Shown one piece after another: positions 23,046 through 35,642 of a stretch of DNA of 64,000 nucleotides (its first letter is position 1; each line of letters opens with the position of its first letter). A program made the translations under genes and the position numbers. The notes below the pieces were generated by a model that worked only from the letters and a program-made list of their open reading frames with translations, made no database searches and had not been told where the DNA came from. Source of the stretch: Liolophura sinensis (Eukaryota; Mollusca; Polyplacophora; Chitonida; Chitonidae); contig NC_088295.1 of NCBI RefSeq assembly GCF_032854445.1, positions 82,504,644 through 82,568,643 on the forward strand, in the 5' to 3' direction.

Positions 23046-24471
23046 TTCTTCTATATTACTCAATCGAAGATGAAGTGCATGGTATGCAATCTTTTAGCGT
23101 TTTTTTTTTATTTCCATTATGATTTGACCAAACCGTGGAATGGCTTTGGTAAGTTAATCCCGGGAGGTGTTTCTGTATGTACATGTACGTGTACATGTAT
23201 CTCTATACATGAGGGTTTGTTTATATGCATATACGTGTCCTAAGTTCATCGTATAGTAATCGATTGCAATGCTGTATATTTTAGACATGCACAGAAATTC
23301 CATCTCGTCTTAAAGATGTTGTGGGTATACCTCAGGCCACTCGTCAAACTGGGTAGTTTATTACGGATGTAGTTAGCTTTAAATAATGAGATATCACGGC
23401 TATCATTGGAGAAAAGCTTTGATCACAGTTGATTAGCCCGCAGGACGAAATTCATTAACCGTCGACATGCTCAACATGGATCGCCTATATATGCGGTCCC
23501 AGGTCACAATGTAAAGCTAGCTCTTCTCGAGTCGGAGATTAAAATCCGAGACTTGTGGAACCCATAACGAGTTAGTTTTCTCACAGTTGTTCGACGTACG
23601 TGCATATTAATAGTATTTTTTTTTCATACAAAGATGTATTGGAGATCGAGCCTGATATCGAGTTTGATCTCTTCGGTTAACTCTTGTGATCACACAAATC
23701 GGCCAAAGATGACCATTGACAAGCAATCAGCTTGTTCAATCAACTTATCGGTGTTGTAGGATATCGCTGAGAGTTGTGACGGAATACACCTGTCTGGGGA
23801 CGATATCACGCCATTATCTGAGAGATGATAACCCCTGGGGAGAGGAGCGGGATTATCTCTCACAGCCCTCCGCCACGAAGCTGAAGTCGGAACGGAACTC
23901 TCAGCACTATAGTTTTGGTCAAGGCTACATTAAAAAAAAAAATTAGTCTCATCAGAGTTATTTTGATACCAGTTATCTGTCTATATCTTCCCATATAGGG
24001 ATTTATAAAAGCTCCCACGGTTCACGTTTATTCAGTTAAAGATTTACTCTCTAATCCATGTAGCCGATGTGTATTTGTACCGGCATCTATGCAAGGAATC
24101 TAAAGTGTTCAACATTCATTTAGATAAGCCTACACACCTACGATCAGTTGTCCCTATTTAACCCTTAACCAGAGGAATAATTTAAAGGTTGAAGATAATA
24201 ATTAAGCATGCATAGTGAAGTCATTACGTTGGTATTTAGGGAAAACACGACCCAAATGCATAAGATTTTCTTAAATTGGATTCTAAATGCGGCATTTGAA
24301 TGTTGTGTTATTCTCATTTTACAAAGTTGAATAAAAGAAAACTTCACTTCAGATAAGCTATTTATATACCGCAAAGAACTTGCGACAATATAGACCTACT
24401 TGTTGCATGTGATTTGAGATCAAAAGAGAAAAAATTAATATTATGCTTGATATCTTAAAATGGCCTTTGTA
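23046..24471. other. Gene-free stretch
   Basis: No exon, RNA gene or recognised repeat. Near 23177-23200 there is a short self-complementary run built of GTACATGTAC-like steps. Confidence 0.4.
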
Positions 24472-24537
24472 TTTATTTATTTGATTGAGAAACCCACGAC
24501 CATCGGCAGTTTGCTGGGAGACCTTTCCACGTACGGT
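24472..24537 (+). mobile_element. SINE fragment, internally deleted
   Basis: The head TTTATTTATTTGATTG is joined directly to GAGAAACCCACGACCATC and the following CTTTCCACGTACGG. Roughly 80-95 bp present in other copies (such as 57615-57843) are missing in between. Confidence 0.75.
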
Positions 24538-24700
24538 ATTATGTATTTATGTTATATCTGTTAACCAGTGCGCTTTGCTTTCGGAAGAAAACAATCAGTA
24601 AACAAATTAACAGATTATAGGTCGTATAAAACTCCACCGTTTTGACCCATGAGCGTAATGACTTCAGTCCTGAACTGACTGCAGAAATGCAGATTACCTG

Positions 24701-24706
<6 letters not shown>

Positions 24707-24772
<66 letters not shown>

Positions 24773-24828
24773 ATAGAATAAGCTTATTTGACTCTTAAAC
24801 AATCAATAAGGTCCATCACGACAATACA

Positions 24829-24896
<68 letters not shown>

Positions 24897-24920
24897 TGTA
24901 TTTGACAGACCTAATACATT

Positions 24921-24954
<34 letters not shown>
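24707..24954. repeat. Three TA microsatellites around a 60-bp unique unit
   Basis: TA runs occupy 24707-24770, 24831-24894 and 24926-24954. The 60-bp spacer 24771-24830 recurs inverted at about 32777-32836. The second run is flanked by ACAGCA and TGCTGT, so it can fold into one long hairpin. Open frames of alternating Tyr-Ile are artefacts. Confidence 0.9.
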
Positions 24955-24956
<2 letters not shown>

Positions 24957-25609
24957 TCTGGTGACATGCTTCTGTTGGCTAATTGATTTAAAATGAATGC
25001 ATAATGTGACGACCCGACTCACATCGCAAACCGTCCACAAACACACTCATCACGGTATATAGTAGTTTGCCTCATTAACTGCAGATTGCTGTAAATTTGC
25101 TTACATAGGAATATGATTGTGATATTTGTTTATATTTGTGATATAAAACAACAGATTAAAATCTGCTTGTAAATGTATCTCACTGTAAGCTTATATATTC
25201 ATGTACTTTAAGAAAGGTTATACAGCGTAAAACTTCAGTGAAATACACATATGTAAATAAATAAAATCACGAAAGATCAGTGAATGTACAAGTGGGTACA
25301 TTTTCCCTATAGTGCTGGTAGGCTCATATATATATTTGGAAGGCCTATAGTACACATGTGTTTGTTAAAACTTGTTTGGAGGAGTTTCTATGCATGTGTA
25401 TAGCCTTATGCTTGCAAATATACACATGCGCATAATTCAACAAGAATGGCATCTTCGGAAAGTAGTGCAGAAAATACACATGCATAAACATAATTGTTAA
25501 CGATATCGCTTACATATATGTATATGTATGTATGTAGTTACTTAACAGTATTTCAGTCACATGGCGACGTGCAGTTTGTAGGTATGTACAGACATATAGT
25601 GTAACTTCT

Positions 25610-25850
25610 TGTGGCAGGTCGAGTCCTTGCCGTCACTGCGCTGATGCCACTGAAGTATCATACCGAAGACACCTGGGGCCGGTTTCATGAAGCTCACTTA
25701 GCTAAGTAAACCCTTATTACCATGACAACGTATGTTGTACAGATATAAAGTGCACTTATAACTAAAGGCAACTTAACACTAAGTAAGCTTCATGAAACTG
25801 GCCCCAGACATGACACCCCATGCAACCAGTCAGATTACACTGAAACAAGG
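25610..25850. repeat. Dispersed repeat split by a MITE
   Basis: Sequence before 25673 (GCCACTGAAGTATCATACCG) and after 25807 (ACATGACACCCCATGCAACC) matches the uninterrupted copy at 55148-55290 in the IGBP1 intron. The two halves are therefore one repeat broken by an insertion. Confidence 0.7.
25673..25807. mobile_element. MITE-like element with terminal inverted repeats (135 bp)
   Basis: It begins CTGGGGCCGGTTTCATGAAG and ends with CTTCATGAAACTGGCCCCAG, an inverted repeat of about 20 bp that extends imperfectly through ACTTAGCTAAGT-like sequence. The interior encodes nothing. AC occurs on both sides and may be a minimal target duplication. Confidence 0.82.
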
Positions 25851-28379
25851 AACAATCACTAATGGCAATGTATACATATAACTGCAGTGTTTCTCGAATG
25901 TGTTCATGCATGCGAATGAGCCGGCCTATAAACGATCAGAAAATAGATAGATAAACAGATAGAGAAAATTCTAATCATTGAATTGGTTGAAATGCCTGAC
26001 AGACCGAATATGACGGGACACCAGGGGTACATCAGTTTCCATATACCCCCGGAGTGAAGGCTTCACGTGCTGATATATTCCCTGAGTGAAGGTGAGATAC
26101 GATGATGCAAAATGTAAACAAAAAGGGAGACAACTTTGCTTCTTTTTTTTAGGAATTTGGAAAATGAAATAATCTATTGGTAAATGAATGTTTTAACTCG
26201 CAGATGGATACACCTGTTAGGGCTCCTCTATAAAAGGTCATATTGTTTACATAAATTTCTGTAACATTTTCTAGCTCATTGACTCGTGTTTTGCGCTGAT
26301 ACTTCTAGGTATATCGTCCTGATACACACCGTGTTGCTGCGCCAAATCTGTATATACTAGTTTCTGAGCGCTAACATAAATTCACAACCTTCTCGTAATA
26401 CACAGTATAAAACAATGGGTGACCGCTCATCAAGTGATCTACGTCGTCTCGAATTAATAGCATGCACAGAGCCAACATTGTTGCCCGTTCGAATCCTACT
26501 TTTGCTTTAACTCGACAACAGACATACATCAACAGAATTGGTGAGGTACCTGACGAGGCGTGATACTCTCCTTCACAAAACATCATCACTGAATGGCACC
26601 AGTGTAGTCTACAATGTTACTCAACACACCATAAAAGACACCAGTCAGATTATATAGATTATGGCACAATTCGTGCTGAATCCATCAACAGTATATAGGG
26701 AAATGTGTATAGGCCTTTCTAAATAGTCACCAGCCTGAAACACACAAACATCCTATTGCAAAAGTCTCCCTTGACAAAACTGTACATGGGTTTTTGTTTT
26801 CATTTTCTGTAAGCCTCTATACACGGAAAAAAATTTCGTTATATATTATTAAGACAAATGGGGACCAGAAGAAAAATACATTTAAAAATCCCTTACATTC
26901 CAAAGTTTTAGTATTATCGTTATCATTCCGGTTCATGTTAAGACGACAAAATGGCGTAAAAGCTATTGCAATGTCCTCAGAAGAACAGACCAGTCGAGAA
27001 ACAGATTATTGAACGAGAAACGCTTTGCAAAAAGTTTTAAAAGTTATATATTTAGGTTCAACAGTTTTGTCTCATATTCAAGTAGGGTATATTTTGTCAG
27101 AATATATTATATGACTTCTTCATTTTCTGTATATGAAATATCCTTTTTAAAGTTGTAAAAGTTATATATTTAGATTCAATAGTTTTGTCAACCTTCAACT
27201 AGAGTATATTCCGTCAGCATATATTATATGACTTCATTTTCCATACATGAAATATCCTGTGAATTTCATATTCTTCCATAGAATCAAGTTAGACAGATTT
27301 GTTCTTTAACATACATAATTTTTCGCACAAAGAAAGCTCCCAGCGTGTCTGACAGAGACGCATGTAGCCTACACTGGGGGTGAGAAAACTTATCACAAGC
27401 TAGTCCGCCATTGAAGAGCATCAGTTTTGTCAGAGTGGCGTGTACATTGTACATGCAGCCCCTGCTTGATGGTTTGATATTCTGAAATCGAACTGCTGTG
27501 AAAAAAGCACATCCGCCGCATGTTAGAATGTATGTTATGTATCATTACGTTCTCGGTGTGTGTTGATTAATATTAATTGCACAACAAAGACCTGGGACAT
27601 ATATAAGTATAAAGACGCCCGCAATTTCCCGCTGGTGGATGTGGCGTGATGGGTTTTGTGAGAGTTTTCTGTTCCAGTAGCGTGCTGACTTTTCCCATGC
27701 ATATAACCCATCCTTTGTAGAGATCCTTTATACACGGATATTTGCTGGTTTCAGAAGACACCTTTATTAATTGGCAAACATCACTGAGTGTTTGTAATTC
27801 ATCAGCATATATACCTACACACCGTGAACATGCAGTGTGTGAATACTTAAGCATGCATGCTCATAAGAGAGCAGCTTTTCTTGGCAAATTTCCATCAGAT
27901 GCATTTAGTTTTTTTATTATGCACTGTGAGTCAGAACAATCAAAGATGAAGAGACGGGGTAATAAATCCATGTTAATAGTGTATAATAGAATAGCACAAA
28001 TATACACATCACGAATAGCTCTGAATTATTCATTAACATATACACGTATATGGATTCCTTCATTTTTCTGATTGACATGCATAGCTCACACGGATAATTT
28101 GTATTTACAAGACTTTAAAACGATCCACAGATATTCATATCGCCTAAACAAGACACGCATGTGTTCCTTATGACAGTCGATGTGAGGGCAAACGTTGTTG
28201 CTATATAACAAGCAATTCATGTGTTTGATTAATTATTTATAACAATATCTTGTGTAATTTTAGCGATGTAATTGGTTGGGTTTCCTTTCATGGGCCTGTA
28301 TGTGGAATTAATAGAGAATATTTATCCCCACATCCCACGAGTATTTTCTCGGTTAATATCTGTATTCATTGATGCCATG
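25851..28379. other. Gene-free stretch with one partial duplication
   Basis: No exon recognised. A two-copy tandem duplication with a period near 118 bp lies at 27032-27262. Confidence 0.4.
27032..27262. repeat. Tandem duplication, period about 118 bp
   Basis: AAAAGTTATATATTTAG occurs near 27039 and 27157. The following segment, with TATATTATATGACTTC and ATGAAATATCCT, is repeated in the same order with about 10-15 percent divergence. Confidence 0.75.
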
Positions 28380-28770
28380 CGGTACGAGATATCATGTTAT
28401 GTAAGCCGTGTTGTCATAAAATGAACACCTATATTCACCAATGGAAGTATATGAGGTATCATGTTATGTAAGCCGTGTTGTCATAAAGTGAATACCTATA
28501 TTCACTAATGGCAGTATATGAGGTATCGTTTTATGTAAGCCGTGTTGTCATAAAGTGAATACCTATATTCACTAATGGCAGTATATGAGGTATCGTGTTA
28601 TGTAAGCCGTGTTGTCATAAAGTGAATACCTATATTCACTAATGGCAGTATATGATATATCGTGTTACGTAAGCCGTGTTGTCATAAAGTGAATACTTAT
28701 ATTCACTAATGGCAGTATATGATATATCGTGTTATGTAAGCCGTGTTGTCTTGACGCGAATATCTATTCA
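28380..28770. repeat. 67-bp minisatellite, 5-6 copies
   Basis: AGTATATGAGGTATC recurs at 28446, 28513 and 28580 at an exact 67-bp period, followed by GTTATGTAAGCCGTGTTGTC and CCTATATTCACTAATGGC. End copies are more divergent. Confidence 0.9.
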
Positions 28771-31474
28771 CCTCTGACAGTACGAGATTGATATCATGGA
28801 TTCTGGGCGTTATATACATCCATGGGCTGAATATTTATTCACTGACCACCGATCATGATTTGAACATATTTCCACCTGCATCTGTACCATTCAGGTTTTT
28901 TGTTTACCGCTCTGCCCCGGACTAAAGCTGATGGGTTAGTGTCAGTGTCATCTATCCACACAAGTATTAAAGTGAAGCTCGGGTCACCATTTAAGTGTGA
29001 CATTTGTCATCTGTCCATTAGTTCTGTTGCAGTTTCTGCACGGCTTCCGAATGCATACAGCGAAACGTCCGCAAACATAGTCTTAAAGAAAAAACAAATT
29101 TTCACCATCAACAACATATTTCTATGATTGCATTGTTGATGAAAATTATTCGGTAACAGTTGTTTATGGATGCCTTCAAACAGACAAGTGCACTTGTTGG
29201 TAAATCAGTAGCAAAAACAGTTGGCTATTAAACGTTGAATTAACAATTAAGCTATATTGGCGGAAACCGATCATTTTAACTTACGTACACAAACCAACCA
29301 CTTCTATAGGGAAATAACACAGCCAAAGTGCCGACGTTGGGGAATCACAAGGTCGACTTCTACCTGCAAAACATGCAAAAGGGACTGTACGCATGTTAAA
29401 GAACAAGGAAAAAAACGACAAAAGCAAAAATGATCAGCGCAAATCCAAGCAAATTTATGCTATTATTTTAGAGTAGTCCAAATAATTACCTTTCATTAAA
29501 AAAACGTGTTAGTGTGTAAAATCAGCAAAAAAAGCTCCTAAAAGTTGTCATGCAGATCATAATTTAACTTGTTCAAATATCAGAATCGTTTTAAAACTAT
29601 GATAAAATTAAAACCAAAATGTTTGTGAAACATGAAACATTTAGTATGTATTCAAGCACTTTGAAAAGTTAAGTTAAATTAGTCAAATAAATAAAGGGAA
29701 GCAACTCAATTAGTATTTTCTATTCAAATAAGCAACAAGACGTGTGGAACTATAACCAAAGGCCTTACGATCATACTGACTCAGTTCTGGCTACAGATCA
29801 CGTTAATTCGTGAGTGTGTGATAATGGATGTAGATATGATATCCGGACAATTCTGTTGATTGGGAATCTTATAGTCCTACAGGATATATACACTGGTTAA
29901 AGATAAGATGGATGTTCTGCGGTGTTGGGCCTAGAGGATTGTCGTTCCCATGAAAAACTGAAAAAGCTATTTTAGTGTATATTAGGAGAGTGTCTTCGTT
30001 TCTGTGGATTAAAGGGCATGCTAGATGCCTACTAATGAACAAAACACACCTTCATTGACTGCACTTTTGTTGGTGAATTACTCTGAAAATCTCTAATTCA
30101 GTGATTGTCTTTTGATGTATTTTCTGAATGAACAAAGCCATAGACCATTCGTGAACGAACTTACTCCCTTGGCATTTCTCCACTCAGTTTTATCATTTAA
30201 TCCTTCTGACTTCTTTGAAGTGCGTCTTTTGGGTGTCAGTTTTAATGTACGAAATCGTTTGAAGTCGCCCAGAGTCAGTCGGCGACCACCCAGTCATATG
30301 GCCCATTGCTTGACAGCTCTATTAAGGCATGTCATTTTCTCTGTTTTTTAAATCAATCATCGGGGTATTTATCGCAGTAGCCTTGTCTCATCAACCCGAC
30401 ATGTTATTTATGAATGTATTAACGAAACAACAACGAAACACATAAACGATAATTAGATTATTAGGCTTTTTCTGCTTCAGTTTGTATAATTCCAGATTCT
30501 TGGCATTTCGCCGGTAAAATGTGGCCTTTGTGCCACGCATGGGAGAGTAGTGAAATAGAAGCAGTCAGTATTTATAAATACATATTTAATTTTCCTTTTT
30601 GCAATTAAGTGCTATAGGAGATAATGAAGATCTTAAAACAAAACGCTGTTAATTAAGCTTCTGTACGCCAATTTTTTTGTTACTATTTGGACTTTGTTCT
30701 CTTAATTAGATTAAGATATTATAGGAAAACTGACCACTCAAAATAGGTATATTAATTTGCGGATATATATGACCTGTATGCTATAGACCTACTTCTGTGA
30801 TCGTGTACTAATGAATATACTTGACATAGATTATTGATCAAGCTAGAACATACCGACTGTAAAGGGATGATTTACCATTACTACATACAAATAGTACTAT
30901 TCTATATACATCTATTGACACAAGGTAATTTAAAGATGCATGTCTAAGACACAAGTACATGCACACACACACACAAACATAAAAGCCTAACCTTCTATAG
31001 GGAGAAGCACACGAATAAATTCACACGTCATACTGCTTAATTATGAAGCTTGAGAGATGAATGCATGAGATTTCATAATACATTATATATCACTTCTCAT
31101 CCTACGGATGTTTTTGTTTTTAATGAGCGATACTGACATTACTTCCAGTGAAAAAATTTCCTAACGAAGCTGCAGGACAATAACTCAGAGGTCTGAAGTC
31201 GAGTTTAAGTTTCAGAATGAATGGATATATATAGAGTTTAACGCTACATTTGTAGTAGGCCTATTTTAGCAAAGTCCGTGGTGACTCAATGTTCGGTACC
31301 GGTATTAGAGATACACTAACATGTATCTGGATGAATTAAACTTAGATGTTATTGACCATGAACGCAAAAATTCTGCCGTAGAAATATTTTACTTTATCCC
31401 ATAGAATCTTTGCAATCTGTATGGGTTATACAAGTACCGGTACTTAAAGTGGAAAATGTAGCACTCCTCCGTAT

Positions 31475-31477
<3 letters not shown>
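28771..31477. other. Gene-free stretch
   Basis: AT-rich, with no recognised exon or repeat. An open frame at 28900-29127 contains a single Cys-x2-Cys pair but no further zinc-finger residues, and is not called. Confidence 0.4.

Positions 31478-31530
<53 letters not shown>
31478..31530. repeat. TA microsatellite
   Basis: Uninterrupted TA run directly abutting the head of a SINE copy. Confidence 0.9.
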
Positions 31531-31534
<4 letters not shown>

Positions 31535-31760
31535 TTGATTGGTGTTTTACGCCGAGCTTTAAAGTATTTCACTTGTACGAAAGCGGTCAGCATTATGGTT
31601 GAAAGAAACCGATCAGAGTCGCTGGTTGGTGACAGGTCCTCCCACTAAGGAACGGAGAGGAAGCCACCACAAGCTGGACATTGGGTCATTTTTTTGGGTC
31701 ATTGCACTGCGCTAGCGCTGATCACCAGTGCCGATGTTCCACCTTCCCTGTAAGTTCATC
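31530..31760 (+). mobile_element. SINE copy (divergent)
   Basis: It starts TTTATTTGATTGGTGTTTTA, continues with GTCAGCATTATGGTTG and AGAGGAAGCCACC, and ends at a CATTGCACTGCGCTAGCGC-like tRNA-derived end. It is clearly the same family as 40299-40523 but older. Confidence 0.8.
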
Positions 31761-32638
31761 GATGACGGCATTTCCGAAAATTTTCGATCATTGACGCAAA
31801 CTATTCATAAAAGAGAGGGGTTATTACAAAATATGAAATACGTCTCATAATGGAACACTTTTTCACATGTTTGGGGCATAACTCTCTTTATTACCTTTAA
31901 AATCATAATCTTCGTTTTAGAGTTAATTCTTATTCATATATCCTTTAATAGTTTTCTGAAACCATCCGTCATATTTACAAAAATGACTTCCGCCGGGGTC
32001 AGTTCTACAAAGTTGTCATCATCATTGACGTACAATGTATCTCTTCACTGTACATGTTACGCCATCATGGAAGTTACGCCAATCGCAGCTAGCGAAGGGT
32101 TCGCAAAACAGGTGAGGAGTAAGAAAGTATATTTAATAAAGTACTTAAATAATTACCCTCACATATTGAAAGTGGTTTAAAACATCGAAAACTGTTCAAT
32201 CATTTACAAGTATGTACCTTCATATGTACATGTATAACTGCATCTATCTGTACTTTTATACTGGGAAATAAGTGTAAAATGCAGGTAATGAAATCACAGA
32301 GCCCTGAGGAACAATAATAGTAACACTGACTTAGGTATTTAATCTTGACAGTGTAAAAAAATATTGCAATGATGATCATGCATAGGTAAACAATTCGTTA
32401 TCATTTACTAACGTTTATATAGTTTGATGAAGACCTTTGGGAGCTTGACTTGTTTAATTAACAATTTGTCTTAATTTGTGAGAAGTCATCTTCCTTATCA
32501 ATCCAGTGTTTGTATGCGAGTGCTGGCGAACTCAGCTTAGTCGCACAGTTTATACCGCGGTTTACCTAATTGATAGCCATTATTTGGGTAAAAAATCTCC
32601 AACATGATCCATTCAAGTCTTTCATTCACGAACACCCG

Positions 32639-32639
<1 letters not shown>

Positions 32640-32697
<58 letters not shown>

Positions 32698-32716
32698 TTG
32701 GTATATATATTTGGTG

Positions 32717-32778
<62 letters not shown>

Positions 32779-32885
32779 GTATTGTCGTGATGGACCTTAT
32801 TGACTGTTTAAGAGTCAAATAAGCTTATTCTATCTTATATAGCGTCATATATGCATATATATATACTCTATATATATATATATGT

Positions 32886-32971
<86 letters not shown>
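32640..32971. repeat. TA microsatellite cluster with inverted 60-bp unit
   Basis: TA runs lie at 32640-32694, 32719-32775 and 32890-32971 with short breaks. The spacer at about 32777-32836 is the reverse complement of 24771-24830 with about two mismatches. Tyr-Ile open frames on both strands are artefacts. Confidence 0.9.
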
Positions 32972-32975
<4 letters not shown>

Positions 32976-33898
32976 GCATTTGTATGGAATAATATGTATA
33001 TGTGTGTGACAAACAAAGGAAAGGACAAGGAAAACGAAAGACAATCCTTGATCGATCCCTTAATGTATATACTGTAACTGAGGAAACGATCACAGTGTAA
33101 GCTCGAGAAGTTGTCATCATTGTGGTTTAATATACATGCATGAGAGTCCACATAGGCCCATATGCCCATATACAATCGAAGGAAGTAAATCGAAAGCATG
33201 TACAAAATACATGTACGTAAATATCACGTTTTATTTGTTCATGACTTTAGGGGAAATCAAATTAGCACGACTCTATGGATGGGATACATATACATGTACT
33301 CACTACAAAAAACGATTTATGCGCTAAACTAAGTCAAATATTTTAAATTAATTTGTGGGGACAAAACCAAATATTGAGATTCGTGGGAACTTGCTAAGAC
33401 GTATACACTGTACTTAATTGCGACTTTTCAAAAGTCACTTATTTCCGTCGTTTTCTAAAAACGTTTGTTTAAGAGACTGTCTCTGAACACACCACGTGCA
33501 GCTCTATTATATTTTTTATATAGATGTATTATATCCGTGACATGAAGTAACAGATTACTCTGTCGCGCTTTTACCTCCTCAATTTTGAAGAGATCAAGGG
33601 AAGTTTGGTTTTCTTTGGGTACATGTAGTTGGTGTTAGGAAATGTAATTTCATTGGAATGTCCCTAAAAATAAAGGACTTTTGATTCCTCCTTTCAGGAT
33701 AAATATTACGCAATGCATATAACGCTTGTTGTAGTCCTGCTATATAGGCGGCTTTTGCAGTGTGTATAAACGAACGTACAACGTCGCCGAAATCACTCTA
33801 TATATAGCTTATCCTGCAGATTTCAAGCTAGGAATTAAAAGTTTTGTGTTGTGTGAAGAGAAATAAAGAAAATTCAGACTGGGAAAACAGATCTAATA
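32972..33898. other. Gene-free stretch
   Basis: Nothing recognised on either strand. Confidence 0.4.
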
Positions 33899-34280
33899 TG
33901 CGTTTATTTAATTGATTGCTGTTTTACGCCATATTCAATAATTATTCACTTATATACGATAGACTTTTGGGGCTTTCAGGATGAAGGAAATTGGAGTGCT
34001 CGGGGTAAACCACTGGCCTTTTTCAATTTGCAGACGAGCTTTCCCACACCTGGCGTACAGATATGCACAAGTGGTACTCTTCAGATCTTACATGCACGTA
34101 GACTGCGCCAACCACATGTACTACAGCTTATTGTTACCCAGGCCATACAAGCAGTTAGATCCGGTGAGTATACAAATTCCGTATCCATGACCGGCTGTTG
34201 AATTTATATTTCTTGTGTCCGAGTGATAGAAAGGCAAGCAATTTTAACGACTAGACCAACACACCTAAAATCGCGTATGT
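33899..34280 (+). mobile_element. Degenerate SINE-type repeat
   Basis: It starts TTTATTTAATTGATTGCTGT followed by TTTACGCC, includes AGCTTTCCCACACCTGGCGT, and ends in a region with tRNA-like sequence (GTGTCCGAGTGATAGAAAGG). It resembles 40555-40850 and, more weakly, 59585-59920. Confidence 0.5.
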
Positions 34281-34919
34281 AGTATACAAATAGTTATACA
34301 TTCGAGTGTTGTACGCCTTGGTGTTTTATGCTATCAACTGTTACATTGCTTCCAATAAAAATATCTCGAATAGATGTGATGAAAGTTCATTAAAAGCTGA
34401 TTGACTTGTTTTATCATGTGGACAGGCACATAACATGAATAAAAATGTTTCATACAGGAGGTAAAAATTTCTGCTTCATTTATAGCGTACTAACTCATCC
34501 TCGGAAGAATAATTAAGGCCATATCTGTTACGTAGACATCCATATTGCCCAAAACGACGGATTTTTTGATTCGATGTCGATCCAAGCAAACTAATTCGTG
34601 TATTTCAGAGGAAGGGGAATAACTCGTGCATGTGCATGATAATGCATGCAATGCGTATGTGAAGGAAACCTCCGTCACATAAGTTACTACAATGTACTTT
34701 ACCATTAATCAACACGTAACAACTTCGAATTCAGGACATTTCTAACGCCACACCACTCTGTAATAAGGTTTGTCAACCTCTTTTTGCCAACATAGGACAG
34801 ACATTCCAATCCGCTAATATAAAAATAAAATAAGCTTTGCATGAGTAATATGGGGTAAGAAATCTGTCATGAGAACTTACGCTACACATATTTGACAGGT
34901 ATTCTCAACTTACACGGTC

Positions 34920-35090
34920 GCTGTGAGTTCAAGTTCAGCTCATGCTGGCTTTATCTCTGGCCGTACGTGGGCAGGTATGACAGCAACCTGCCGATGATCG
35001 TGGGTTTCCCCCTTGGCTGTGCCCGGTTTCCTCCCACCATAGTGCTGGCCGCCGTCGTTTAAGTGAAGTATTGTTAAGTACGGGCAGCAC
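34920..35090 (-). mobile_element. SINE copy, minus strand
   Basis: The reverse complement carries the family core (GGCCAGCACTATGGTGGGAG, then AAACCCACGATCATCGGC), ending in GAGTTCAAGTTCAGCTCA-like sequence on the plus strand. Confidence 0.8.
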
Positions 35091-35091
35091 A

Positions 35092-35228
35092 TATGCCATT
35101 ATCATAACGAAACACCATGTAAACACTGGACGACCTTCGGCAATGTGCCGGTATCCACTACATTCCTCGTCGTCATATGACTGAAAAATTGTTGAGTACG
35201 ACGTTAAACCCCAAGCACTCACTCACTC
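35092..35228 (+). mobile_element. 3' part of a tRNA-derived SINE, plus strand
   Basis: GTCATATGACTGAAAAATTG followed by TTGAGTACGACGTTAAACC matches the tail of the minus-strand elements at 37374-37721 and 58691-59046. It ends in a CACT repeat (35217-35231), a short tandem tail typical of SINEs. Its upstream part differs, so it may be another subfamily. Confidence 0.65.
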
Positions 35229-35471
35229 ACTGCACTACATTCCACCCTCCACCACCATCTCCACCCTGAAAAAAACGCCTTGTAAATAAAACAATCTGGT
35301 GTTCATATACGTTTTGCAGTTGAATGATACATGTGTACGTATAAATTCACATTTAAAGAGAAACTATAAAGAACTTAGCCCCACCATAACGCTGGCCGCC
35401 GTCACAAGCATTGGGGTCTGCGGAAACTGGACAGAGACCGGGAGAAACTCACATAGCCTTTCATACGAGAA

Positions 35472-35642
35472 CATTTCATAAACATAACGTGACACAACCA
35501 TTCAGGTCAGCTTTCAAATGGTAGTACGCGTATAAATCAATATTTGACCCTTGACCCATTTCATAAACATAACGTTATAAAACCATTCAGGTCAGCTTTT
35601 AAATAGTTGTACGCGTATAGATCAATACTTGATCCTTGACCT
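35472..35642. repeat. Tandem duplication, period 85 bp
   Basis: CATTTCATAAACATAACGT starts at 35472 and again at 35557, followed in both by CCATTCAGGTCAGCTTT and a shared GTACGCGTATA. Confidence 0.85.

Noticed and set aside
28900-29127. A zinc-finger-like Cys-x2-Cys in a short frame
   Set aside because: Only one Cys pair, no following His or Cys pair, no exon boundaries that would join it to a gene.
32537-33205. Tyr-Ile repeat proteins on both strands
   Set aside because: Translations of TA microsatellites.
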